A stretch of DNA of 64,000 bases. Origin: Mediterranea sp. (in: CFB group bacteria). Lineage in GTDB: Bacteria; Bacteroidota; Bacteroidia; Bacteroidales; Bacteroidaceae. The stretch's first letter is position 1. Each line of letters starts with the position of its first letter. The notes under the pieces are model-generated. The model saw only the letters and a list, made by a program, of their open reading frames with translations, had not been told where the DNA came from and made no database searches. The stretch spans positions 27,964 through 91,963 of the forward strand of contig JAISIZ010000108.1 of assembly GCA_031261785.1 (NCBI GenBank), written 5' to 3'. The position numbers and the translations under genes were made by a program. Positions 33,338 through 44,550 of the stretch are shown here, in pieces.

Positions 33338-33901
33338 ATGGACCCGAAAGAAAAGACAACGAAGGAAGAAGTGGAAGTGAAAGTGGAATCGGCCGAGGAG
33401 ACCGCCGAGACCGAGGCTACCGACACCCTCATCCCTGAAGAGGAGGCACGGAAAGAGCTGGAAGAAGCCCAAGCCACCATTGAGGAGCAGAAGGACAAAT
33501 ACCTGCGCCTCTCTGCCGAGTTTGACAACTATCGCAAACGCACCATGAAGGAGAAGGCCGAACTTATCCTGAGCGGCGGCGAGAAAGCTATCGGCAGCAT
33601 ACTCCCCGTAGTGGACGACCTTGAGCGCGCCATGAAGACCATGGAGACGGCCGAAGACGTGGAGGCCGTGAAGCAAGGCGTGGAGCTGATATACAACAAG
33701 TTCATCGCCACCTTGGCACAGAACGGCGTGAAGCCCATCGACACGATGGACCAGCCACTCAACACCGATTATCACGAGGCCATCGCCGTGATCCCCGCCC
33801 CCACCGAGGAGCAAAAAGGCAAGATACTGGATTGCGTACAGACTGGATACACGCTAAACGACAAAGTGATACGCCACGCCAAGGTGGTTGTGGGCGAATA
33901 A
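33338..33901 (+). CDS. grpE: nucleotide exchange factor GrpE
   Basis: A 187-aa co-chaperone that releases ADP from DnaK. It has an acidic, disordered N-terminus, a long coiled coil (about 40-100, with YLRLSAEFDNYRKRTMKEKAE) and a C-terminal beta domain with the family signature (GVKPIDTMDQPLNTDYHEAI...). It is followed after 28 bp by dnaJ, a conserved pairing. Confidence 0.96.
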   Translation: MDPKEKTTKEEVEVKVESAEETAETEATDTLIPEEEARKELEEAQATIEEQKDKYLRLSAEFDNYRKRTMKEKAELILSGGEKAIGSILPVVDDLERAMKTMETAEDVEAVKQGVELIYNKFIATLAQNGVKPIDTMDQPLNTDYHEAIAVIPAPTEEQKGKILDCVQTGYTLNDKVIRHAKVVVGE

Positions 33902-33929
33902 CTGGCATATTAAATAGGCAAGAACAACC

Positions 33930-35099
33930 ATGGCTGAGAAAAGAGATTACTACGAAGTGCTGGAAGTGGCGAAGACCGCGACGGCAGAAGAGATCAAAAA
34001 GGCGTACCGCAAGAAAGCTATCCAATACCATCCCGACAAAAATCCTGGTGACAAAGAGGCGGAGGATAAGTTCAAGGAGGCCGCCGAAGCGTACGAGGTG
34101 CTTAGCAACCCCGACAAACGCTCGCGCTACGACCAGTTCGGGCACGCCGGCGTGAGCGGGGCGGCAGGCAACGGAGGGCCTTTTGGCGGGTTCGATGGCG
34201 GAATGTCTATGGACGACATCTTCTCCATGTTCGGCGATATCTTCGGCGGACGGCGCGGATTCGGAGGATTCGGAGGATATGGTGGCGGAGGCGCCTCGCA
34301 ACAACGACGATACCGCGGCAGTGACCTTCGCGTAAAGGTGAAACTCACGCTGAAAGAGATTTCCACCGGCGTAGAAAAGAAGTTCAAGCTGAAGAAATAC
34401 GTACCCTGCGACCACTGTCACGGCACGGGTGCCGAAGGTAACGGAGGTTCCGAGACTTGCTCCACCTGTAAGGGGAGCGGCACGATAATACGCAATCAGC
34501 AGACCATACTGGGTACCATGCAGACCCGCACCACCTGTCCCACTTGCAATGGCGAGGGCAAAATCATCAAGAACAAATGCGCCAAATGCGTCGGCGAGGG
34601 CATCGTCTACGGCGAGGAGGTGGTGACAGTGAAGATTCCCGCTGGCGTGGCCGACGGCATGCAGCTCTCCATGGGCGGGAAAGGCAACGCCGGCAAGCAT
34701 AATGGCGTGCCGGGCGATCTGCTCATACTTGTCGAAGAGGAGCAACACCCTGACCTGATACGCGACGACAACGACCTCATCTACAACCTCCTCATCAGCT
34801 TCCCCACGGCAGCGTTGGGTGGAGCGGTGGAGATCCCCACCATCGACAGCCGGGTGAAAGTGAAAATCGATCCGGGCACGCAACCCGGCAAGGTGCTGCG
34901 CCTGCGCGGCAAGGGCTTGCCCGACGTGAACGGCTACAGCACGGGCGACCTGCTGGTCAACGTCAGTGTCTACATTCCCGAGACCTTGAGCAAGGACGAG
35001 AAGAATACGCTCGAGAAGATGGAGACATCCGACAACTTCAAGCCCAGCACATCGGTGAAAGAGAAAATCTTTAAGAAGTTCAAGAGCTTCTTTGACTAA
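33930..35099 (+). CDS. dnaJ: chaperone DnaJ
   Basis: A 389-aa type I Hsp40. J domain (1-70) with the HPD motif ([10 protein letters not shown]), a Gly/Phe-rich linker (~75-130), a zinc domain with four CxxCxGxG repeats ([32 protein letters not shown]) and two substrate-binding beta domains to the C-terminus. It stimulates DnaK ATPase and delivers clients. Second gene of the grpE operon. Confidence 0.97.
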   Translation: MAEKRDYYEVLEVAKTATAEEIKKAYRKKAIQYHPDKNPGDKEAEDKFKEAAEAYEVLSNPDKRSRYDQFGHAGVSGAAGNGGPFGGFDGGMSMDDIFSMFGDIFGGRRGFGGFGGYGGGGASQQRRYRGSDLRVKVKLTLKEISTGVEKKFKLKKYVPCDHCHGTGAEGNGGSETCSTCKGSGTIIRNQQTILGTMQTRTTCPTCNGEGKIIKNKCAKCVGEGIVYGEEVVTVKIPAGVADGMQLSMGGKGNAGKHNGVPGDLLILVEEEQHPDLIRDDNDLIYNLLISFPTAALGGAVEIPTIDSRVKVKIDPGTQPGKVLRLRGKGLPDVNGYSTGDLLVNVSVYIPETLSKDEKNTLEKMETSDNFKPSTSVKEKIFKKFKSFFD

Positions 35100-35102
35100 C
35101 TT

Positions 35103-35190
35103 TTAGGCACGGATTTCACGGGGATACGATTTCAGGCACGGATTTCACGTTCCTTTGCGGGAATATACACTGCGTGAAATCCGTGCCTAA
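35103..35190. repeat. palindromic CACGGATTTCACG repeat downstream of dnaJ
   Basis: Two direct copies (35103-35120 and 35133-35149) and one inverted copy (35173-35190) of AGGCACGGATTTCACG. The second and third can form a hairpin; the site may act as a terminator-like structure between dnaJ and the convergent DUF3843-like gene. Related cores occur at 29,017-29,089 and ~58,045. Confidence 0.8.
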
Positions 35191-35314
35191 TTTGTATCTT
35201 CTCTCTGCATTTCCTTGTTTTTGCAGAAGTACGGAAAAAGAGCGGAATCTGACAAAAATATAGCGCACTCCTTTCAGCCGGGTATCTTGGCCTATATGCG
35301 CCATTTCTATGCTT

Positions 35315-36310
35315 TCAATCCCCCTCGTAATATTCGCCGAGGAATCTGCGCGCGACAAAATCCCAGTTGTCTCGCAGCAATTCCCTGCCATGTTCGAAAG
35401 GGAACGCGGCATCGGTCAACAGGCCGTGTTCCATGCCGTATTTTAGCAAATCGAACGGACAGAAACCTTGCGTGACGAACATGGCGTACGCTTCCTTCGC
35501 GGCTATATCGGCATTGTAGAGTGGATTGCGCTTGTCGGCAAAGTAAGGAGCCACATCGGGCGCCACGAGCACCCCCTTTGGGTTGGCGTATAAGACAAAG
35601 TCAAGGCTATGCTTCAGCTCGGGGAGCAGACCGTCGTCCCCATTGCCCCATTTCAGTGTCTCTACGAAGAACCTCCTCAGGTCGTCGTAAGAGCCGAAGA
35701 AGAGCAAGGCTTCTCCCCCACTCGCCTCCAGGAAACGCTTCGTGTCGATCGGCAATTTAGTGTCGGGAAGAATGGTCGGCAAGGGAGTACGTCCCTTCAG
35801 CATCTCCTCCTTAGGCATCACCCAGTATGAACTCAAGGTAGGGGCATCGGCAATGGGAGCTTCTTCGAATAAGGTATCAAGCAATTGGTACACGCTGTCG
35901 GCCCATTCCCACAACCCGGGATCGAGCGGACTCAGCACGCTGTCCTTTTCTTCATCCAAGGCGCACATATCCCAAAGCAGGAAGGCCACATCCTCGCGGT
36001 TGATCTCATCGGGGTAATACCCCTCACCCAGCGCGTAGAACGGCAAGTAGCGTCCGTAACACTCCTTATGCCAGTGGATGAACTGCCTCCAACCACCCGC
36101 GTTGGCTACACAATCTTCCATGTACAAGGCAAGTCGCAAGGCTATCGGCGACCAAGATACTGGCTCCGCCAGCCGCCGTGAGGAGAGCGGCAGCAGCCTA
36201 TTGGCCAGCTCCACATACCAGCCGTCCGTGTCCGTGGCTCTCTTGCGGGCATGGGCATCCATCCACGCTTTCAGGTATATCCGCGATTCTTTCATCCTCG
36301 CCCTACTCAC
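35315..36310 (-). CDS. hypothetical protein, DUF3843-like
   Basis: 331 aa, cytosolic, no catalytic motif seen. The start ([30 protein letters not shown]) resembles the DUF3843 family of Bacteroidetes, whose function is unknown. It is the last gene of a coupled three-gene operon: its ATG overlaps the ruvA stop by 4 bp, suggesting co-translation. Confidence 0.65.
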   Translation of the reverse strand: MSRARMKESRIYLKAWMDAHARKRATDTDGWYVELANRLLPLSSRRLAEPVSWSPIALRLALYMEDCVANAGGWRQFIHWHKECYGRYLPFYALGEGYYPDEINREDVAFLLWDMCALDEEKDSVLSPLDPGLWEWADSVYQLLDTLFEEAPIADAPTLSSYWVMPKEEMLKGRTPLPTILPDTKLPIDTKRFLEASGGEALLFFGSYDDLRRFFVETLKWGNGDDGLLPELKHSLDFVLYANPKGVLVAPDVAPYFADKRNPLYNADIAAKEAYAMFVTQGFCPFDLLKYGMEHGLLTDAAFPFEHGRELLRDNWDFVARRFLGEYYEGD

Positions 36311-36912
36311 AGTCTCTTCAGTGCCAGCTTGATCACTGTCTCCACGGGTGCGTCGGGCTGTTCCTTGAGTATGGCCACCACTACCTTTTGCGAAGGCGCG
36401 ACGGCGAAGCCGAGCATGGTGAGGGCGGCCACGGCCTCCTCGAGCACCTCGGCGTTGGAGGCTGGCATCATGCCGCCTGCGGCCGTTCCGCCTGCGGATA
36501 GTGGCAGGCCGACGGTCTGTATCTTGTCCTTCAGCTCCACGATGATGCGTTGCGCCGTCTTCAGTCCGATACCTTTCACGGTTTTCAGCAGGTTGGCGTT
36601 CTCGGAACTGATGACATTGACCAGCTCCGAGGGCGAGAGGGCGGAGAGAATCATCCGTGCCGTGTTGCCACCGATGCCCGACACGGAGATGAGCAGCAGG
36701 AAGATGGCTCGTTCCAGGCGGTCGGCGAAGCCGTAGAGCACGTACGCGTCCTCGCGAATGGCCTCGTAGACGTAGAGTTTACACTGCTTCTTGCCTTGGA
36801 TGGCCGAATAGGTATTCAGGGATATGTTGGCGGCGTAGCCTACCCCGTTGCAATCGATCACGGCGACGGCGGGAGTAAGCTCGGCCAAGTCGCCTCTAAC
36901 GTATTCTATCAT
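36307..36912 (-). CDS. ruvA: Holliday junction branch-migration protein RuvA
   Basis: 201 aa. An N-terminal OB fold ([26 protein letters not shown]), two helix-hairpin-helix motifs ([16 protein letters not shown] and [19 protein letters not shown]), and a flexible linker leading to domain III, which contacts RuvB ([20 protein letters not shown]). RuvA tetramers hold four-way DNA junctions for RuvB-driven migration. It overlaps the TPR gene upstream and the DUF3843-like gene downstream by 4 bp each. Confidence 0.96.
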   Translation of the reverse strand: MIEYVRGDLAELTPAVAVIDCNGVGYAANISLNTYSAIQGKKQCKLYVYEAIREDAYVLYGFADRLERAIFLLLISVSGIGGNTARMILSALSPSELVNVISSENANLLKTVKGIGLKTAQRIIVELKDKIQTVGLPLSAGGTAAGGMMPASNAEVLEEAVAALTMLGFAVAPSQKVVVAILKEQPDAPVETVIKLALKRL

Positions 36913-39116
36913 ATCAAATCAAGCATTAACGGAATATCTTCCTCGCGGATACCCAGTTTCAGCAGCGAAGGCACGTCCTTGTCGAACATCTCGACGAATG
37001 TCGCCCGCTTGCCACCTCCGGTAGCTACGGCCTTGCCGTAAAGTTCGGCAGCCCGCACGATGTCTCCCATCACCCAGGCCACGTGTCCGGCGTTCATATA
37101 GTCTATGGGCAAGGGTTTCAGTTCCAATATCTTCTCATAGTAACGCGTGGCTTGTTCGTACTTCTGGCTCACGAACGAGCACCAGCCTATGCCTCTCCAC
37201 GCCTTCACGTTGTCGGGGCGCATGAAGTCGAGCTTGAAGAAGGTATTCAGCGCCTCGGCGTAGTTGCCCAGCTCGGCCTGGCAGGTGGCTATGTGGAATA
37301 CGATGCCTGCATCGTTGGGTACCACCTCGGATACTTTGTTATAATATGAAAGCGCGGTGGTGTATTGCTTCGTCAGGCGGTAGCAGGTGGCCAGGCGACG
37401 ATTGTTCCATACGTTGTCGGGACAGAGCGTGTCCGACCTCTGGTAAGCGTGTATCGCCTCTTGGTAACGCTTGCCGCGTTGCAAGGCGTATCCCCACTTC
37501 TGGAACGCTTCGGCATCCTCCGCGCCAAGGATGCCGACACGTTCCATCTCTTCATAGATTTCGACGGCCTCGATCCAATGCTCCTTCTTGAGGTAGAAGT
37601 CGCAGATGGAATACAACGTTTCCCGGTTGAAAAGCATCCCCGAAAGTCCGGGCACGTGATAGAGGTCGAATTTCTCCTCAAAGATATCACGGAAGTCGGC
37701 CTTCTTGGCGAAGAGCTTGAAGAAGCGGTAGAGGTCGTGCAAATACTGGTTGCTCACGTTGTTTGCCTGTCGGGCGTATTTCTTTATCTGTTCCAGGTCT
37801 TCCATCAAGTCCATTCCACTTTCCTCACTGATTTGGTTGAGCAACAGCATCTGCTGCGCTTTGGGCATCCCGAGCACGCTGAAGAAAAAGGAATACTTGT
37901 CGCTGTTGTTGAATAAGCTGGAGTCGGATATGACGTTCAGCATAGGTATCTTCCCTATCTCACTGTCCGACAACTTCTTGTAGATATCCGACTGCAAGCG
38001 CGTGAACGGGTAGAACCAGTTATTCATATCGTCGAAGAAGGGGAAGTTTTTCAATGCGGCAAAGGTACTCATGAATACGTCGGCGCCCTCCATTTGCAAA
38101 TCGGTTAGCTCGCGCATCTTGTCTTCCAGCCCGGCCTGTTCGAAGGCATTGCTCCAGTCGGGGTTGAAGTCGTCTTCCTCGTCGCCCTCCTCCGAGCCAA
38201 AGCGCATGTTCTTCATCGACGACACGGTCTTCATCATCTCGGGGATAATCTCCTCGCGCATCCTCTTCTCGATCTTCTCGGTCTCTTGGCTGAGCAACAA
38301 TTGGCGATAGACGCACCCTACGTCGCGACGCAACGCGGGCAACTCGTCGTCCATCAGGCTGATCTTGCTCAGCAAATCAGGGTATAAGGGCATACGTTTC
38401 CGGTAGATATGTGCGATGATGATCACGCCCACCAGCGCGCGTTGGCTCACCCCTACCCGGCTGTCGCGGTAGGTGTCGAGCAGGACGGCGAATCGGCGGA
38501 GGTCGAAAAATTCCATCAAGCTGAGCATGAGGGCGCTCACGTAGATGCAGAGATCTTCTCCCCTGATGGTCTCCGAGGTGAGCAACGCACGTGCCGCCGC
38601 CTCCTCGTCTTCTCCCCATTGGGAGCCTGTCCATGTGCGCAGGAAGAGCAACTTGAGGGTGAAGTCGTGCCTATCGAGCAGTCTATATCTTTCCTCCTCG
38701 GGTAGCTCGTCGAGCGTCTTCGCCTCTTCGGCGAATTCCATCAGCCTTTCGCGTGCCCCTATCATGCCCTCCTTCTCGGTGACCGGGGTTACCCCCAGCA
38801 AACGGCGGGAAAAGAAGTAATATTTAGAGGACGAAGTAGTGAGCGAGAGCGCGCGTATGTAGTCGGCCAGGCTCCAGGCGTCGACCAGCAACTTACGGTA
38901 CAGGTCGGGCCTGCTGGGATCGTCCACACCCTGCTTCATGTACTCCAACATAAAGTCGTAAGAAGTCTGCAACCGCTCCAGCATGGTGCGCGAGTCCCAG
39001 TCGGGAAACTGCCAAAGCAACGCCTCCAGCTGCGCCAGCGCTTCTTTCAGCCTCTTCTCTTCGAGCAGGGAGCTGATGTACTTGTATTGCTCGTTCAATG
39101 TCTTCTCGTCAATCAT
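36909..39116 (-). CDS. large TPR-repeat protein
   Basis: 735 aa, soluble, no signal peptide. The C-terminal ~250 residues are tandem tetratricopeptide repeats ([32 protein letters not shown], then [25 protein letters not shown]). The N-terminal two thirds are helical and acidic with no recognised domain. TPR arrays bind partner proteins; the partner is unknown. First gene of the operon with ruvA, overlapping it by 4 bp. Confidence 0.75.
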   Translation of the reverse strand: MIDEKTLNEQYKYISSLLEEKRLKEALAQLEALLWQFPDWDSRTMLERLQTSYDFMLEYMKQGVDDPSRPDLYRKLLVDAWSLADYIRALSLTTSSSKYYFFSRRLLGVTPVTEKEGMIGARERLMEFAEEAKTLDELPEEERYRLLDRHDFTLKLLFLRTWTGSQWGEDEEAAARALLTSETIRGEDLCIYVSALMLSLMEFFDLRRFAVLLDTYRDSRVGVSQRALVGVIIIAHIYRKRMPLYPDLLSKISLMDDELPALRRDVGCVYRQLLLSQETEKIEKRMREEIIPEMMKTVSSMKNMRFGSEEGDEEDDFNPDWSNAFEQAGLEDKMRELTDLQMEGADVFMSTFAALKNFPFFDDMNNWFYPFTRLQSDIYKKLSDSEIGKIPMLNVISDSSLFNNSDKYSFFFSVLGMPKAQQMLLLNQISEESGMDLMEDLEQIKKYARQANNVSNQYLHDLYRFFKLFAKKADFRDIFEEKFDLYHVPGLSGMLFNRETLYSICDFYLKKEHWIEAVEIYEEMERVGILGAEDAEAFQKWGYALQRGKRYQEAIHAYQRSDTLCPDNVWNNRRLATCYRLTKQYTTALSYYNKVSEVVPNDAGIVFHIATCQAELGNYAEALNTFFKLDFMRPDNVKAWRGIGWCSFVSQKYEQATRYYEKILELKPLPIDYMNAGHVAWVMGDIVRAAELYGKAVATGGGKRATFVEMFDKDVPSLLKLGIREEDIPLMLDLI

Positions 39117-39140
39117 TCACGAATCGATATTAGTTGATAG

Positions 39141-39178
39141 AAAAACGAGGGCACCTCTTTTCGCAAAGAACTGCCCTC
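39141..39178 (-). terminator. terminator downstream of pgk
   Basis: On the minus strand GAGGGCAGTTCTTT pairs with AAAAGAGGTGCCCTC around GCG, followed by GTTTTTC. It separates pgk from the TPR-ruvA operon. Confidence 0.75.
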
Positions 39179-39262
39179 TCTATTATATTCTCTTCAATAG
39201 CATGCACCTAAATAGGATAAGGAGCGCATTGGAGAGAATAATTGGAAAAATCTAAACATTTC

Positions 39263-40522
39263 TTATACTTGGATAGCTGCGATGCCTGGGAGCACCTTGC
39301 CCTCGATGGCCTCGAGCAACGCTCCGCCACCTGTCGAGACGTAGGAAACGCCGTCGGCCAGGCCAAACTTGTTGACACAAGCCACCGAGTCGCCACCACC
39401 CACAAGCGAGAACGCTCCGTTTTTGGTTGCCTCAACGATGGCCTCGCCAACCGTGCGCGAGCCATGGGTGAAGTTATCGAACTCGAACACGCCCGTAGGA
39501 CCGTTCCAGAGGATGGTTTTCGACTGCTTGATGACGTTGGCGAAGATCTCTTCCGTCTTCGGGCCTATGTCCAGCCCTTCCCATCCGTCGGGTATCTCGC
39601 CCACGGCGCAGAAGTCGGTATGCGCGTCGTTGGAGAAGTCGTCGGCGATCTTGGCGTCCACGGCCAGTACCAAGTTGACGCCCTTCTCCTTGGCTTTCTT
39701 TATCAGTTCGAGCGCCAGGTCCAGCTTATCATCCTCGCACAGCGATTTGCCGATGCGTCCGCCTTGTGCCTTGGTGAAGGTATAGGTCATTCCGCCCGCG
39801 ATGATGAGGTTGTCCACCTTGTTCAGCAGGTTCTCGATGATCTCGATCTTGGAAGAGACCTTGGATCCGCCCATGATGGCGGTAAAGGGGCGATGGATGT
39901 CGTTCATCACTTTATCGACGGCCTTCACCTCTTTTTCCATCAGGTAGCCGAACATCTTGTGGTCCACGTCGAAGTACTGCGCGATGAGCGCCGTAGAGGC
40001 ATGGGCACGGTGCGCGGTGCCGAACGCGTCGTTCACGTAGCAGTCGGCATACGAGGCCAGTCTCTTGGTGAACTCCTTCTGGCTCTCTTTGACCGCTTTC
40101 TTGGCTGCCGCCTTCTCCTCGTCGGTAGCGTCGTCGGCCAAGCCTCTGGGCTTGCCCTCTTCCTCGGCGTAGAAGCGCAGGTTCTCGAGCAGCAATACCT
40201 CACCGGACTGTAGGGCCGCCGCCTTCATGGCCGCCTCTTCGCCCATGCAGTCGGAGGCAAATTGCACTTCCGTACCCAACAAGTCGGACAAGTGTTTGAG
40301 GATATGTTTTAGAGAGAATTTGTCGGTAACGCCTTTGGGACGGCCCAGGTGGGAACCGATGATGACGCTTCCGCCGTCGCCCAGAATTTTCTTCAACGTG
40401 GGAAGCGCCGCACGCATGCGGGTGTCGTCCGTGATGTTGAAGTTCTCGTCGAGGGGTACGTTGAAGTCCACGCGAACGAAGGCCTTTTTACCGGAAAAGT
40501 TGAATTTGTCAATTGTCTGCAT
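39263..40522 (-). CDS. pgk: phosphoglycerate kinase
   Basis: 419 aa, full length. It transfers phosphate between 1,3-bisphosphoglycerate and ADP in glycolysis. The N-terminal substrate domain has RVDFNVPLD and SHLGRPKG. The C-terminal nucleotide domain has [29 protein letters not shown] and the ending [13 protein letters not shown] ... [14 protein letters not shown]. Stand-alone, with a terminator after it. Confidence 0.97.
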   Translation of the reverse strand: MQTIDKFNFSGKKAFVRVDFNVPLDENFNITDDTRMRAALPTLKKILGDGGSVIIGSHLGRPKGVTDKFSLKHILKHLSDLLGTEVQFASDCMGEEAAMKAAALQSGEVLLLENLRFYAEEEGKPRGLADDATDEEKAAAKKAVKESQKEFTKRLASYADCYVNDAFGTAHRAHASTALIAQYFDVDHKMFGYLMEKEVKAVDKVMNDIHRPFTAIMGGSKVSSKIEIIENLLNKVDNLIIAGGMTYTFTKAQGGRIGKSLCEDDKLDLALELIKKAKEKGVNLVLAVDAKIADDFSNDAHTDFCAVGEIPDGWEGLDIGPKTEEIFANVIKQSKTILWNGPTGVFEFDNFTHGSRTVGEAIVEATKNGAFSLVGGGDSVACVNKFGLADGVSYVSTGGGALLEAIEGKVLPGIAAIQV

Positions 40523-40628
40523 AATAAATTACTCTATTTTAAACGTTAATCTGTTTCGTATGCTTATCACTCTTACAATTAGTGAGCGCAAAGTTACGAC
40601 ATATTTCCGTTTATCGTCATCCGTCCGG

Positions 40629-41306
40629 TCACTTTTTCTTGACCGCCGTCTCCTCTTTCGTTATTTTATGCCTACTTAGGAAATATTTGCACGCCAGTTG
40701 TAGCCCGCAATCGTCGCAATGGGGTGTGCGTGCCTGGCAGACGTAGCGTCCGTGCAAGATGAGCCAATGGTGCGCCTTAGGGATCAGTTCCTTGGGGATA
40801 TTCTTCGTCAGCTCCTTTTCCACGCTGAGTGGCGTAGTGTGGTTCTCGCCCGCCAGTCCGATGCGGTGACTGACACGGAACACGTGCGTGTCCACCGCCA
40901 TTGCCGCCTTGTTGAACACCACGGACTGTATCACGTTGGCTGTCTTCCGTCCCACCCCGGGCAGCCGCACCAGCTCCTCGAGCTTGTCGGGTACCTCGCC
41001 CTGGTAATCGTCCATCAGCATCCGAGCCATGCCCACCAGATGCTTGGCTTTATTGTTGGGGTAGGATACGCTCTTGACGTACTCGAATACCACCTCGGGC
41101 GTGGTAGCCGCCAAGGCCTCCGCCGTGGGGAAGTCGCGAAACAGTGCGGGAGTGATCATGTTCACCCGTTTGTCCGTGCACTGTGCCGACAGGACAACCG
41201 CCACCAACAGCTCATAAGGGTTGGTGTAGTGCAGCTCCGTTTCAGCCACGGGCATGTTTCGCTCGAACCAGGCTATCACTTGCGCGTATCGCTCCTTCTT
41301 AGTCAC
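40629..41306 (-). CDS. nth: endonuclease III
   Basis: 225 aa. A DNA glycosylase/AP lyase for oxidised pyrimidines. Helix-hairpin-helix LVRLPGVGRKTANVI with the catalytic Lys, catalytic Asp in VDTHVFRVSHR, and the C-terminal four-cysteine 4Fe-4S loop (CQARTPHCDDCGLQLAC). The pheS-nth-pgk neighbourhood is, from memory, conserved in Bacteroidales. Confidence 0.95.
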   Translation of the reverse strand: MTKKERYAQVIAWFERNMPVAETELHYTNPYELLVAVVLSAQCTDKRVNMITPALFRDFPTAEALAATTPEVVFEYVKSVSYPNNKAKHLVGMARMLMDDYQGEVPDKLEELVRLPGVGRKTANVIQSVVFNKAAMAVDTHVFRVSHRIGLAGENHTTPLSVEKELTKNIPKELIPKAHHWLILHGRYVCQARTPHCDDCGLQLACKYFLSRHKITKEETAVKKK

Positions 41307-41470
41307 TTCTTAAATTGAAAATTGAGAATTAAAAAATAAATGATTGGATGATTGATATGTATAGATGCGGCATGCCACGTCTTGTCGCTTGCGAGGAGAC
41401 GAAATAGGTTGCCCCTCCATGAAACATCTCTAACGTTAAACTCCTCATACCGTATTTTCTAATTTCCAAT

Positions 41471-42490
41471 TTACCAAGCTGCTTCAAACTCCCTAAGGAA
41501 GCGTGTGTCGTTCTCCGAGAAGAGGCGCAGGTCCTTCACTTGGTATTTCAGGTTGGTGATGCGTTCCACGCCCATGCCGAAGGCATATCCACTATACAGC
41601 TTGCTATCGATGCCGTTGGCGTCGAGCACGTTGGGATCCACCATTCCGCAGCCCAGAATTTCCACCCATCCCGTATGTTTGCAGAACGAGCAACCCTTTC
41701 CTCCGCAGATGTTGCAGCTGATGTCCATCTCCGCGCTCGGCTCCGTGAAGGGGAAATACGAGGGACGCAGGCGAATCTTTGTGTCGGAGCCAAACATTTC
41801 CTTGGCGAAGAGCAGTAGCACTTGCTTCAAGTCGGTGAACGACACCTCCTTGTCGATATACAATCCCTCCACCTGGTGGAAAAAGCAGTGGGCGCGCGCG
41901 CTGATCGCCTCGTTGCGATACACACGTCCCGGGCAGATGACACGGATAGGGGGCTGCGTGGTCTCCATCACCCGGCTCTGTACGGACGAAGTGTGCGTGC
42001 GCAGCACGATGTCGGGTTGAGCCTCTACGAAGAACGTGTCCTGCATGTCACGTGCCGGATGGTCAGGTGCGAAGTTCAATGCCGAGAACACGTGCCAGTC
42101 GTCCTCCACCTCTGGACCTTCGGCGATGCAGAACCCCAGTCGGGCGAAGATATCGATGATTTCGTTCTTTACGATCGAGAGCGGGTGGCGTGTGCCCAGT
42201 CCGATGGGATAGGACGTGCGGGTGAGGTCGATGCCCTCCGTTCCGCTCTCCTGGTTCTCGAACTGCTCTTTCAAGAAGTTGATTTTCTCTTGCGCCTTGT
42301 CCTTCAGTTCGTTCAGCCTCATTCCCACCTCTTTCTTCTGCTCGGGAGGCACGTTCCTGAAGTCCGCCATCAATGCGTTGATGGCTCCTTTCTTACTGAG
42401 AAACTTGATGCGTAGCGCTTCCAATTCTTCGGCGTTTGCGGCCGTGGCGGCTTCCACCTCCGTCAGGAGTTGTTCTATCTTAGCTATCAT
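41471..42490 (-). CDS. pheS: phenylalanine-tRNA ligase alpha subunit
   Basis: 339 aa. An N-terminal coiled coil (~1-85) that contacts tRNA-Phe, then the class II aminoacyl-tRNA synthetase core: motif 1 region (HPLSIVKNEIIDIFARLGF), motif 2 (RTHTSSVQSR ... RVICPGRVYRNEA), and motif 3 (GYAFGMGVERI). It forms an alpha2-beta2 enzyme with PheT, whose gene is not in this window. Confidence 0.97.
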   Translation of the reverse strand: MIAKIEQLLTEVEAATAANAEELEALRIKFLSKKGAINALMADFRNVPPEQKKEVGMRLNELKDKAQEKINFLKEQFENQESGTEGIDLTRTSYPIGLGTRHPLSIVKNEIIDIFARLGFCIAEGPEVEDDWHVFSALNFAPDHPARDMQDTFFVEAQPDIVLRTHTSSVQSRVMETTQPPIRVICPGRVYRNEAISARAHCFFHQVEGLYIDKEVSFTDLKQVLLLFAKEMFGSDTKIRLRPSYFPFTEPSAEMDISCNICGGKGCSFCKHTGWVEILGCGMVDPNVLDANGIDSKLYSGYAFGMGVERITNLKYQVKDLRLFSENDTRFLREFEAAW

Positions 42491-42765
42491 ATTCGTTTAC
42501 ACTTTGCTATATAGCCGCGAAGATAGGACTAAAATCACAATCCCCCAAACAGTAAAAGGAAAATAAGCTGGGCGAATCTATCATTCTAATCTTTGAGGCA
42601 ACCTATCGGAACGACATACACCCATCCCTATTTCGATAAGCTAATCAGCTGGCAGCCGTCAGCACCATGAGGGATGAAGGGTTTTCCATCCAATATCAAA
42701 GCGGATCATGCACGGATTATTGCGCATGAGTCGCTTTTACACATCCGCTCGCCGTATGCAAGTGA

Positions 42766-43644
42766 TCATGAATGGGTCTGGTTGGCCAGTTTCCCAATCT
42801 CCTCCATCGATAGCCCGGTGGATTTGGAGATGGTCTCGAAAGGAATGCCGCTCTCTATCAGCGAGAGGGCGATTTCGTGACGGGCTTTCTCTTCTCCTTC
42901 GACTCTACCCTCTGCTCTTCCTTTGGCTTCTCCCCTCCGCTCGTGGCTGCTGATCAACGTCTTCTCCACGCTGATGATGTCCCAGAACTTCTCGTACCTG
43001 AGTAATTGGGCATCGGTGAACGCCGCTTCCTGGATCACGGTCATGGCCTTGCTGATGTCGGGATTGTCCAGCAGCTCCTTGGGCACCTCGCGGGTACGTT
43101 CGTTGATCTCCGTGAGGAAGCGGAGCCAGAGTACCTTCATTTTCTTCTCCCGGTAAGTTTGAGGGTTGTATTTGGGGAGTTCCACGAAGACGAGGTGCAG
43201 GCCGTCGATCACCTTGTCGGTGTGCTCCACGTGAACCAGCTGGTAATAGTGGTAATAGCCTTGCAGGCCTGGCTCGAACACCTCGTTGACCAGGTTGAGG
43301 GAATAGACGGGCTGCAACAGGTGGTAGTCGTCGCCCACTCCGATCTGCCGCACGTAGGCCTTGGAGGCGTTGAACAGCACCCGCTGCTTGAACTCCGGCG
43401 ACCAGATCATCTGCATCTCCACGAGGAACTGCCGTCCGAGGTTGTCGCGGCAGCGCACGTCGACGATGCTGTATTTGCGCAACGGGTTGTCGGGCACCAG
43501 CTCGGGAGGAAGATATTCTATCTCTCTTATCTCCTGTCCCGGATCCAAGGGGAGCAGGGCGTTGAGGAAGCTCAACGCCAAGTCGAGATGTTCGCCGAAC
43601 ACTTGCTTGAAAGTCAGGTCGGCTTTTGGATCTAAGTATCTCAT
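42766..43644 (-). CDS. Rpn-family PD-(D/E)XK nuclease/transposase-like protein
   Basis: 292 aa. N-terminus MRYLDPKADLTFKQVFGEHLDLALSFLN is the typical start of this Rpn/'PD-(D/E)XK nuclease family transposase' group. The nuclease core reads YSIVDVRCRDNLGRQFLVEMQM, with the expected D...E-x-Q residues. The C-terminal tail has an Arg/Gly/Glu-rich linker and IALSLIESGIPFETISKSTGLSMEEI, which is common in the group. Such genes promote RecA-independent recombination and occur in many copies in Bacteroidetes. It is a lone gene between pheS and the capsule locus. Confidence 0.88.
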   Translation of the reverse strand: MRYLDPKADLTFKQVFGEHLDLALSFLNALLPLDPGQEIREIEYLPPELVPDNPLRKYSIVDVRCRDNLGRQFLVEMQMIWSPEFKQRVLFNASKAYVRQIGVGDDYHLLQPVYSLNLVNEVFEPGLQGYYHYYQLVHVEHTDKVIDGLHLVFVELPKYNPQTYREKKMKVLWLRFLTEINERTREVPKELLDNPDISKAMTVIQEAAFTDAQLLRYEKFWDIISVEKTLISSHERRGEAKGRAEGRVEGEEKARHEIALSLIESGIPFETISKSTGLSMEEIGKLANQTHS

Positions 43645-43758
43645 ATACTATTCCGTATAGGGTTCCGTGACCGCAAAAATAGCGAGAAAAAAGGTGGAAA
43701 ACAACAGATTAGCGGATAAAACAGCACTTCGCAAGTGCTTAGAGCAGATTTCAAGGGT

Positions 43759-44535
43759 CTACTTGCCGCACGTCGCATCGGGTTTGCTGAGATATTGCGG
43801 CACTTTGGACAGGATCTTCCCGGCCAAAGCCCAGTAAGGCGCGAACCCATGCGAGCGATAGTTGCGCAAGTCCTCCGCCCATTTGCGCCGCATAGTGCTT
43901 GGTGCGGTAGATAGGCCGCCCATGCGCATACGTACGATATACTCGTCAAGATAAACCACGCGCAGCTCTCCCTCGTACATATAGCGCACCAAGAAGTCCG
44001 AGTCGGCGGCTATCCGGTAGCTCTCGTCGTATCCGCCCAAGCATTCTATGCATTCTCGCCTGACGTACACCGTGGGATGCAGTGGCAGCCATCCTCGGCG
44101 CATCTTCCGGCGGTCGAATGATCCGCTCCTCCAGTCGCGTATCACCCGGCTGGTATCCTGGGCATCCACGAACACGCCGTTGCCGTAGACGAGTTCGGCA
44201 CCCGTACGTTCCATTTCTTCGACGATGCGCCCCACCACGCTGGCGGAATAGAACATATCGTCGGAATGCATCAGGCCGACCACATCTCCCGTGGCCGCCC
44301 GTATTCCTTTATTGATAGCCTCGTACATCCCGTGGTCGGGTTCGGAGATCACCTTAGCGATGCGGTCTCCGTATCGCCGTATCACGTCCAGGCTCCTGTC
44401 CTTAGAAGCTCCGTCCACCACGATATACTCTATATTTGGATGCGTCTGTGCCAGTACACTCTCCACTGTATCGCCAATAGTCGCTTCACGATTGAAGCAG
44501 GAAGTTATTATCGAAACTTTCATGTCCTGTCTCAA
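43759..44535 (-). CDS. GT2-family glycosyltransferase
   Basis: 258 aa, GT-A fold: VSIITSCFNREATIGDTVESVL, DGASKDRSLDVI, metal-binding LMHSDDMFY. It transfers a sugar from a nucleotide donor to the growing lipid-linked oligosaccharide. The alternative Met 12 bp downstream (MKVSIITS) is equally good as start. It is the last gene of the capsule operon. Confidence 0.88.
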   Translation of the reverse strand: MRQDMKVSIITSCFNREATIGDTVESVLAQTHPNIEYIVVDGASKDRSLDVIRRYGDRIAKVISEPDHGMYEAINKGIRAATGDVVGLMHSDDMFYSASVVGRIVEEMERTGAELVYGNGVFVDAQDTSRVIRDWRSGSFDRRKMRRGWLPLHPTVYVRRECIECLGGYDESYRIAADSDFLVRYMYEGELRVVYLDEYIVRMRMGGLSTAPSTMRRKWAEDLRNYRSHGFAPYWALAGKILSKVPQYLSKPDATCGK

Positions 44536-44550
44536 GGGAGGGCTTTATTG

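Noticed and set aside
41307-41470. Regulatory RNA leader between pheS and nth
   Set aside because: No conserved hairpins, T-box or attenuator-like features were recognisable.
42491-42765. Small gene between pheS and the Rpn-family nuclease
   Set aside because: Short frames on both strands have no start context, family likeness or codon bias; the 275 bp look non-coding.
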